A DNA stretch of 10,416 bases, taken from an uncultured Eubacteriales bacterium. Lineage in GTDB: Bacteria; Bacillota; Clostridia; Oscillospirales; Oscillospiraceae. How positions within the stretch are numbered: position 1 is the first letter of the stretch; every line of letters begins with the position of its first letter. The position numbers were made by a program, and so were the translations under genes. The DNA lies in the NCBI GenBank assembly GCA_900554855.1, contig USIZ01000028.1:1-10416 (forward strand), in the 5' to 3' direction. Positions 5,771-10,416 of the stretch are shown in pieces. Under the pieces are notes generated by a model. It had not been told where the DNA came from. It saw only the letters and a program-made list of their open reading frames with translations, and did not search any database.

Positions 5771-6316
5771 ATGGTTTTTCAGGAAGAACAGCTCTCCGGG
5801 GAGGAAAAATTCAGCGGCCATGTGGTGGCGCTGCGGGTGGATCAGGCCCGCATCGGAGACGGCTCCGTTCGGGAGCGGGAGGTCGTGGAGCACCCCGGCG
5901 GCGTGTCGGTGGCGGTGCTGACCGACGAGGACGAGGTGCTGATGGTGCGCCAGTTCCGCTATGCCCAGCAGGAGGTGCTGCTGGAGCTTCCGGCGGGCAA
6001 GCTGGAGCGGGGGGAGGATCCCTTCAACGCCATGCGCCGGGAGCAGCGGGAGGAGACGGGCACCGTCTCGGAGCACTATGTGTCGCTGGGCGTGTGTTAC
6101 CCCACCCCGGCCTATGACACGGAGAAGATCTACCTCTGGGCGGGCCGGGTGTCCGGCTGGGGCGAGCAGGAGCTGGACGACGGCGAGCTGCTGGAGGTGG
6201 AGCGCGTCCCCCTCGCCGAGGCGGAGCAGATGGTGCTGCGCAACGAGATCGCCGACGCCAAGACGCAGATCGGCATTCTGAAGGCCGCCGCCCTGGTGCG
6301 CACCGGAGCGCTGTGA
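5771..6316 (+). CDS. Nudix hydrolase, ADP-ribose pyrophosphatase-like
   Basis: Likely cleaves ADP-ribose or related nucleoside diphosphate sugars to AMP and a phosphosugar in the cytoplasm. From ATG 5771 the protein has 181 residues, the usual NudF-type length. The order is N-terminal strand region, VRQFRYAQQEVLLELPAGKLE (59-79, the typical ADPRase lead-in), then the Nudix box G76-x5-E82-x7-R90-E91-x-x-E94-E95-x-G97. The metal-binding RExxEE is complete. The hydrophobic positions are unusual, with Q92 and T98 where U is expected. The PTPAYDTEKIYLW segment (110-122) resembles the P-x-x-S/D-E-x-x-x-L/Y pattern seen after the box in this subfamily. AGGA at 5757-5760 serves either GTG 5768 (7 nt) or ATG 5771 (10 nt). 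No clear promoter was found; the upstream gap is mostly repeat copy 2. It ends before a strong terminator. Confidence 0.9.
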   Translation: MVFQEEQLSGEEKFSGHVVALRVDQARIGDGSVREREVVEHPGGVSVAVLTDEDEVLMVRQFRYAQQEVLLELPAGKLERGEDPFNAMRREQREETGTVSEHYVSLGVCYPTPAYDTEKIYLWAGRVSGWGEQELDDGELLEVERVPLAEAEQMVLRNEIADAKTQIGILKAAALVRTGAL

Positions 6317-6345
6317 CAGCCGCGGCAGGCGGAACCGTAGAGGCA

Positions 6346-6415
6346 GAATACAAAAGCCGGGACAGGAAATTTTACGTTTCCTGTCCCGGCTTATTTTATT
6401 TTTTATTTTGTATTC
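6346..6415. terminator. Bidirectional intrinsic terminator between convergent genes
   Basis: A perfect 16-bp stem (6354-6369 with 6377-6392, inner sequence GCCGGGACAGGAAA) has a 7-nt loop and is followed on the plus strand by a long T-rich tail. On the minus strand it is followed by TTTTGTATT. A second, outer pair of arms, GAATACAAAA (6346-6355) and TTTTGTATTC (6406-6415), frames the whole. It serves the Nudix gene on the plus strand and the lexA group on the minus strand. The small-protein stop at 6403-6405 lies just at its edge. Confidence 0.88.
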
Positions 6416-6615
6416 TCCCGCTTCCAGTTGAGGTAGAGCAGCCCGGTGCGGCCGCACCAGCAGACGAGGGCGATGAGCCCCCAGACCCAGATCGGGAAGA
6501 GCAGGCCCATCCGGCCCGCAACGATGCAGCAGATCAGGCTGGCGATCAGGCCGATGAGCAGGTTGCTCTTATTCTGCGCCCAGAAACGCTGAAAGGTTGG
6601 TTTGTTCTGATCCAT
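6403..6615 (-). CDS. Small two-helix membrane protein downstream of lexA
   Basis: This 70-residue product is not recognised. It has a polar N-terminus (MDQNKPTFQRFWAQNKSN), two hydrophobic segments (about 19-36 and 41-61) joined by a short GRMGLLFP turn, and a basic tail (NWKRENTK). The layout suggests a hairpin in the membrane with both ends inside. GGAGG lies 5 nt before the ATG, a strong translation signal that supports a real gene. It starts 12 nt after the lexA stop and ends at the shared terminator, so it is almost certainly on the lexA transcript and would be induced by DNA damage. By analogy with other lexA neighbours in Firmicutes (YneA-type division inhibitors) an SOS role can be imagined, but there is no sequence resemblance such as a LysM domain. 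Confidence 0.75.
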   Translation of the reverse strand: MDQNKPTFQRFWAQNKSNLLIGLIASLICCIVAGRMGLLFPIWVWGLIALVCWCGRTGLLYLNWKRENTK

Positions 6616-6627
6616 AGCCGCCTCCGA

Positions 6628-7227
6628 TCAGTAGCGCCGCTGAAGTCCGACCACCTTGCCGAGGATGCGGGCAAAGGTGCCGTCGATGGGCTGATAGTCA
6701 TCGTTCTCCGGCAGCAGCCAGACATGGCCGTTTTTGCGGGAGTAGCGCTTGCAGGTGGCCTCGTCCCCGATGAGGGCGATGACGATCTCGCCGTTGACGG
6801 CGGTCTCCTGACGGCGGACGATGACCAGGTCTCCGGGCAGGATGCCCGCCTTCAGCATACTCTCACCGCGGATGCGCAGGGCGAAGCAGTCCTCGCCGTT
6901 GGTGTCGAAGGGGACATACTCCTCTACACACTCCTGGGCCAGAATGGGGGCGCCGGCAGCCACGTCGCCCAGCAGGGGCACCCGGTTCTCCGGCAGCTGG
7001 GGCGGCAGCTCCACCCGATGGACGGCGGTGATGGCCCGGGTCTTGCCCGCGCCGCGGGTGATGACGCCGGCCTCCTCCAGACTCTTTAAATGAAAGTGGA
7101 CGGTGGACGGGCTCTTGAGGCCCACCGCGTCGGCGATCTCCCGGACGGAGGGGGGATAGCCGTTCTGCTCCGTAAAGGAGAGGATAAATTCATAAATGCG
7201 GGTCTGTTTCGGTGAGAGCTGGTTCAT
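6628..7227 (-). CDS. lexA: LexA repressor, SOS regulator with self-cleavage
   Basis: LexA represses DNA-repair genes and cleaves itself when stimulated by RecA-ssDNA filaments. The 199-residue protein has standard length. Residues 1-65 form the winged helix-turn-helix (PPSVREIADAVGLKSPSTVHFHLKSLEEAGVI). The cleavage site is A91-G92 in DVAAGAP, and the catalytic pair is S123 (GESM) and K160 (EATCKR, where Cys replaces the more usual Val before the Lys). The start follows AGGAGG with 7 nt spacing. The gene is transcribed away from marR and has a LexA-type box over its own promoter, which indicates autoregulation. It leads a two-gene unit with the small membrane protein. Confidence 0.97.
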   Translation of the reverse strand: MNQLSPKQTRIYEFILSFTEQNGYPPSVREIADAVGLKSPSTVHFHLKSLEEAGVITRGAGKTRAITAVHRVELPPQLPENRVPLLGDVAAGAPILAQECVEEYVPFDTNGEDCFALRIRGESMLKAGILPGDLVIVRRQETAVNGEIVIALIGDEATCKRYSRKNGHVWLLPENDDYQPIDGTFARILGKVVGLQRRY

Positions 7228-7265
7228 GAAACACCCTCCTGACGCTAAAATTTTGTCTTTTCTGT

Positions 7266-7294
7266 ATCATAACATACATTGTCACAAAAAGCAA
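7266..7294 (-). promoter_or_regulatory. lexA promoter (extended -10)
   Basis: The minus strand reads TGTTATGAT at 7274-7266, an extended -10 box with TATGAT. The -35 position 17 bp upstream (7289-7294) is TTGCTT, a weak match. The LexA-box-like site at 7292-7305 overlaps this -35 position. Confidence 0.55.
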
Positions 7295-7305
7295 ACATTT
7301 GTTCT
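7292..7305. promoter_or_regulatory. Putative LexA operator (SOS box)
   Basis: CAAACATTTGTTCT matches the Gram-positive SOS box CGAACATATGTTCG at 11 of 14 positions. The match includes one perfect GTTC half and an AAAC half. It overlaps the predicted -35 box of lexA and ends 25 bp before the -35 box of the divergent marR promoter, so it mainly fits lexA autoregulation. Confidence 0.65.
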
Positions 7306-7329
7306 AATAAATTTATGGGTTTTTATGGG

Positions 7330-7357
7330 TTGACATTTCACTCAGACTGAGTAAAAT
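7330..7357 (+). promoter_or_regulatory. Promoter of the marR-ABC exporter operon with palindromic operator
   Basis: A perfect TTGACA (7330-7335) and TAAAAT (7352-7357) are 16 bp apart. The spacer contains the perfect palindrome ACTCAG-A-CTGAGT (7340-7352), placed where MarR-type repressors commonly bind. Transcription should start near 7364. Confidence 0.7.
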
Positions 7358-7366
7358 AATAAGCAC

Positions 7367-7384
7367 GCTAATGATTAGCTAGCT
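7367..7384. promoter_or_regulatory. Palindromes at the marR transcription start
   Basis: GCTAAT-G-ATTAGC (7367-7379) is a perfect 13-bp palindrome, and AGCTAGCT (7377-7384) overlaps it. A further GCTAACTAAT follows at about 7397-7406. They lie at and just after the predicted transcription start, in the leader of marR. They are candidate sites for MarR autorepression. Confidence 0.5.
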
Positions 7385-7435
7385 TATTTTCAGCCTGCTA
7401 ACTAATTTGAAAAGAAAGCGAGGTAACGTTGTCTT

Positions 7436-7921
7436 ATGCGGCCAAAGAATGCCACTGAGGAACTGATGCTGTTCCACGATGTTCACAGGGCCCATCAGAA
7501 CGCGATCCTTACGGCGCTGGCTGAGCGGGGCGTGCAGGATGTGGGGCAGCCCAAGGCACTGTTTGTGCTGTCCACCCTCCAGAACGGCTGCGCGACCCAG
7601 CGGGAGCTGGCCGATATGATCCACGTCTCCGCCGCCACCATGGCCAACAGCCTGAAGCGGCTGGAGCGCAACGGCTATATTCAGCGCCAGTCCGATGAGA
7701 AGGACAGCCGCTGCAACCGGATCGTCATTACGCAAAAGGGATTGGAGGCAGTGGAGCGCTGTCAGGACGCGTTTGACTATGTGGACACCCGGCTCTATGC
7801 CGGGTTTACACCGGAGGAGGTCGAACGGCTGAAAAATGCGTTCCGTCGGATGCTGCAAAATATGTATGCCGTCGGCGGCGCCCGGGATACCCAATGCCCG
7901 CCTCCGCCTCCTGGTATGTAA
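7436..7921 (+). CDS. MarR-family transcriptional regulator
   Basis: A dimeric winged helix regulator that probably controls the exporter genes behind it. The 161-residue protein has an N-terminal helical region (LMLFHDVHRAHQNAILTALAERG), then the helix-turn-helix TQRELADMIHVSAATMANSLKRLERNGYI (~58-86) and the wing DEKDSRCNRIVITQKG (~91-106). These are typical of MarR, including the D-x-R wing. A C-terminal dimer helix follows, and the end is a short proline run (CPPPPPGM). GAGGT lies 11 nt before the ATG, a rather long spacing. The stop is 15 nt before the first ABC gene. Palindromes in its promoter suggest autorepression relieved by a small, possibly toxic ligand. The ligand cannot be told from sequence. 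Confidence 0.92.
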   Translation: MRPKNATEELMLFHDVHRAHQNAILTALAERGVQDVGQPKALFVLSTLQNGCATQRELADMIHVSAATMANSLKRLERNGYIQRQSDEKDSRCNRIVITQKGLEAVERCQDAFDYVDTRLYAGFTPEEVERLKNAFRRMLQNMYAVGGARDTQCPPPPPGM

Positions 7922-7936
7922 GGAAAGGATGATTCC

Positions 7937-9673
7937 ATGATTAAACGACTTTTTTTCTACGCGGGAGAGTATAAGAAGTATGTATTTCTCGCGCCGCTGT
8001 TTGTCATTCTGGAGACGGCCGGCGAGCTGGCGCTCCCCCTGCTGATCGCCAAGATCATTGACGACGGCATTATGGTGGGCAACCTGCCCATGATCTATCG
8101 GATCGGCGTCTACATGGTCATTATGGCCATTGCGGCGGTCTTTCTGGGCGCCTTCGGCGCCAAGTTCGGCTCCTACGGCTCCATCGGCATTGGCGCCAAC
8201 CTGCGCCAGGCGGAGTTCCGCAACATCAGCCGGTTCTCCTTCGCGGACATCGACTATTTCTCCTCCGCCTCTCTGGTGACCCGTCTGACCAACGACGTGA
8301 CCAATGTGCAGAACTTCGTCATGATGATGATCCGCATGCTGTGGCGCACGCTGTCTCAGATCGTCGTGTCTCTGGTGGTGCTGTTTACCATGCAGTGGAA
8401 GCTGGCCCTCATTCTGGTGGTGTCCATCCCGGTGATCGGCGTGGCCATCGCCATCCTGATGACCAAGTGCCACCCCCTGTTCGAGCTGATGCAGCAGAAG
8501 ATCGACGAGCTGAACGAAAAGGTGCAGGAAAACCTCGTCGGTATCCGGGTGGTCAAGGCCTTCGTCCGGGAGGACTACGAGGAGGAGAAGTTCCAGCAGG
8601 CCAACGACGCCTTCACCCACGCGGGCTTGAAGGCCGTGCTGACCGTCGTGTTCCAGCAGCCCATCATGATGATGGGCATCACCATCGTCACCGGTCTGGT
8701 GCTGTACTTCGGCGGCCAGATGGTGCTGGGCGGCACGCTGGCTGTCGGCACCCTGTCCTCCATCGTCACCTATATCTTCAACATTCTGATCTCCATTATG
8801 ATGATCGCCATGGTGCTGCTCCAGTACGTCCGCGCCAGCGCCTGCGCCGAGCGTATCTTCGAGGTCATCGACAAGAAGCCCTCCATCGAGGATGGCGAGG
8901 ACGCCGTCAGCGAGCTGCCCGCTCCCGCCGGTCAGGTGGAGTTCCGCCATGTGAACTTCAAGTACAAGGCCGGGGGCAGCGGCGACGACGTGCTCCACGA
9001 CATCAACTTTGTGGCCCGGCCCGGCCAGACCGTCGCCATCGTGGGTGGCACCGGCGTGGGCAAGTCCAGCCTCGTCAACCTGATCCCCCGCTTCTACGAC
9101 GTCACCGGCGGCGAGGTGCTGCTGGACGGGGTGGACGTGCGGAAGTACCCCGTGGAGGCCCTGCGCAAGCGCATCGGCATGGTGCTCCAGAACAACGTGC
9201 TGTTCTCCGGCACCATCCGGGAAAACCTGCTCTGGGGCGACCCCAATGCCACGGAGGAGCAGGTGATCCAGGCCGCCAAGGACGCGCAGGCCTATGACTT
9301 TATCATGAGCTTCCCCGATGGCTTCGACACCCACATGGAGCAGGGCGGCGTCAACGTCTCCGGCGGCCAGAAGCAGCGCCTGTGTATTGCCCGGGCCATG
9401 CTCCGCAAGCCCGCCGTGCTGATCCTGGACGACTCCACCTCCGCCGTGGACTCCGCCACCGAGGCCGCCATCCGCGAGTCCTTCAAAAAGAACCTGAAGG
9501 ACACCACCGTCATTCTGATCGCCCAGCGCATCAGCTCCGTGCAGAGCGCCGATCAGATCCTCGTGCTGGACGAGGGTACCATCGCCGGCCACGGCACCCA
9601 CGATGAGCTCATGAAGTCCAACGCGATCTATCAGGAGATCTACTGGTCTCAGCAGGAAGGAGTGTCCGAGTAA
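7937..9673 (+). CDS. ABC exporter half-transporter, degenerate ATP site (BmrC/LmrC/TM287 type)
   Basis: A 578-residue fusion of a six-helix type IV exporter membrane domain (~1-310) and a nucleotide-binding domain (~335-578). The ATPase shows Walker A GGTGVGKS (370-377), Q-loop Q418, signature VSGGQ (474-478, Val for Leu), Walker B ILDDST with D498, and D-loop SAVD. The catalytic Glu is replaced by D499 and the H-loop His by Q530 (IAQRIS). That Asp/Gln pair is the hallmark of the degenerate-site subunit in heterodimeric exporters, so the true hydrolysis site should need the partner encoded next. Such pairs expel drugs, lipids or peptides. It follows marR by 15 nt with AGGA 7 nt before the ATG, and its TAA overlaps the next ATG (TAATG). 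The long open frame on the opposite strand is a codon-bias shadow. Confidence 0.94.
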   Translation: MIKRLFFYAGEYKKYVFLAPLFVILETAGELALPLLIAKIIDDGIMVGNLPMIYRIGVYMVIMAIAAVFLGAFGAKFGSYGSIGIGANLRQAEFRNISRFSFADIDYFSSASLVTRLTNDVTNVQNFVMMMIRMLWRTLSQIVVSLVVLFTMQWKLALILVVSIPVIGVAIAILMTKCHPLFELMQQKIDELNEKVQENLVGIRVVKAFVREDYEEEKFQQANDAFTHAGLKAVLTVVFQQPIMMMGITIVTGLVLYFGGQMVLGGTLAVGTLSSIVTYIFNILISIMMIAMVLLQYVRASACAERIFEVIDKKPSIEDGEDAVSELPAPAGQVEFRHVNFKYKAGGSGDDVLHDINFVARPGQTVAIVGGTGVGKSSLVNLIPRFYDVTGGEVLLDGVDVRKYPVEALRKRIGMVLQNNVLFSGTIRENLLWGDPNATEEQVIQAAKDAQAYDFIMSFPDGFDTHMEQGGVNVSGGQKQRLCIARAMLRKPAVLILDDSTSAVDSATEAAIRESFKKNLKDTTVILIAQRISSVQSADQILVLDEGTIAGHGTHDELMKSNAIYQEIYWSQQEGVSE

Positions 9674-10416
9674 TGGCTGAAAACAAGCAGAAATTTGAAA
9701 AGCCCGCCGGGGGCCCCGGTTCCATGCGCGGCGGCTTTGGCAAGCCCAAGGATCTGAAGGCCACCGCTCTGCGCACCTTCAGCTACCTGACCAAGCGGCC
9801 GCTTATGCTGGTCGCCGCCCTCATCAGCGTCATTCTGAGCAGCCTGAGCGGCGTCGCCGGTACCTATGCCATGCGGCCCATCATCAACGGCCTGACCGAC
9901 GCGGTCAAGTCCGGCAGCAATGTGTTCCCCGAACTGGGCAAGGGTATCCTGCTCATGAGCCTGGTCTATGTTCTTATGGCGGCCACCGCCTATCTCCAGG
10001 CCAACCTGATGGCCCAGTTGGCGCAGAAGGGCTGCAACCAGCTGCGCAAGGATCTGTTCAACAAGCTGCAGGAGCTGCCGCTGAGCTACTTTGACCAGCA
10101 TCCCCACGGCCAGCTCATGAGCCGCTTCACCAACGACGCCGACAACGTCCAGATGGCGCTGGAGCAGAGCGTGGTGCAGCTGCTCAGCAGCGCGATCTCC
10201 TTCGTGGCCACCGTGGTCATGATGCTCTACCTGAGCCCCCTGCTGTTTATCATCACCGCCGTGGTGCTGCTGCTTACCCTGTTCACCTTCAAGAAGCTGG
10301 GCGGCCTGAGCCGCAAGTTCTACCGGGAGCAGCAGGCCGCGCTGGGCGCGGTCAACGGCGCCGTGCAGGAGGACATCGAGGGCCTGAAGGTCGTCAAGGC
10401 CTTCACCCACGAGGAC
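9673..10416 (+). CDS. ABC exporter half-transporter partner (BmrD/LmrD/TM288 type), C-terminus outside window
   Basis: The frame stays open from ATG 9673 to the window edge, giving 248 residues. A Gly-rich, charged N-terminal tail (PAGGPGSMRGGFGKPKD, 11-27) is typical of the second subunit of heterodimeric exporters. Then comes the membrane domain, with helices around 43-62, 91-110 and 165-210. The motif SYFDQHPHGQLMSRFTNDADNV (~138-159) is the intracellular coupling region of exporter subunits. The last visible residues, EDIEGLKVVKAFTHED, match the conserved ENIxGxxVVKAFxxE stretch, so the ATPase domain lies beyond the window and should carry the intact Walker B Glu and H-loop His. The ATG overlaps the upstream stop, so the two halves are co-translated in about equal amounts. 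GGAG lies 10 nt upstream. Confidence 0.93.
   Translation, partial: MAENKQKFEKPAGGPGSMRGGFGKPKDLKATALRTFSYLTKRPLMLVAALISVILSSLSGVAGTYAMRPIINGLTDAVKSGSNVFPELGKGILLMSLVYVLMAATAYLQANLMAQLAQKGCNQLRKDLFNKLQELPLSYFDQHPHGQLMSRFTNDADNVQMALEQSVVQLLSSAISFVATVVMMLYLSPLLFIITAVVLLLTLFTFKKLGGLSRKFYREQQAALGAVNGAVQEDIEGLKVVKAFTHED

Noticed and set aside
7379..9601. A 740-codon open frame on the minus strand opposite marR and the first ABC gene.
   Set aside because: It is rich in His, Gln, Gly and Asp with no domain, and lies exactly opposite well-supported genes. GC-rich third positions of the real genes keep such antisense frames open.
1..10416. CRISPR arrays, tRNA or rRNA genes, prophage or transposase genes.
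   Set aside because: No regularly spaced direct repeats, cloverleaf candidates, rRNA segments or transposase/integrase motifs were seen by eye on either strand.

Overview
The window looks like a chromosomal segment of a GC-rich gut-type Firmicute, most likely Oscillospirales (the Oscillibacter / Flavonifractor neighbourhood). The reasons are the glmU-prs-pth gene order, Gram-positive-type LexA with a matching operator, strong Shine-Dalgarno sites, and a dispersed hairpin repeat whose spurious translation reads CHPERSEGS. The genus is an inference from gene content only.

Layout. (1) Positions 1-3046, minus strand: glmU, prs and pth (3' end of pth outside the window), the conserved Firmicute cluster for UDP-GlcNAc/PRPP supply and peptidyl-tRNA recycling. 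glmU is unusual: its acetyltransferase half keeps every known active-site residue, but its uridyltransferase half is about 60 residues short and lacks the catalytic motifs. (2) Positions 3221-5543, plus strand: a clear sigma-A-type promoter, a leader hairpin, then two translationally coupled genes, a tandem-DUF1538 membrane protein and a tandem P-II-like protein. This resembles a transporter with its own P-II-type regulator; the substrate is unknown. (3) Positions 5771-6316, plus strand: an ADP-ribose-pyrophosphatase-like Nudix hydrolase, ending at a strong bidirectional terminator. (4) Positions 6403-7227, minus strand: lexA followed closely by a 70-residue two-helix membrane protein. A LexA-box-like operator overlaps the lexA promoter. 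(5) Positions 7330-10416, plus strand: a marR-type regulator with palindromes at its promoter, then two overlapping half-transporter ABC genes that form a heterodimeric exporter of the BmrCD/LmrCD/TM287-288 type. The second gene runs off the window.

Two copies of a roughly 110-116 bp imperfect inverted-repeat element sit in the glmU-prs gap and upstream of the Nudix gene, in the same orientation. A different hairpin-rich palindromic stretch separates prs from pth. No rRNA, tRNA, CRISPR array, insertion-sequence transposase or phage gene was seen. No gene-free stretch exceeds 300 bases.

The points most worth following up are the degenerate GlmU uridyltransferase domain, the DUF1538 / tandem P-II module, and the small membrane protein tied to lexA.
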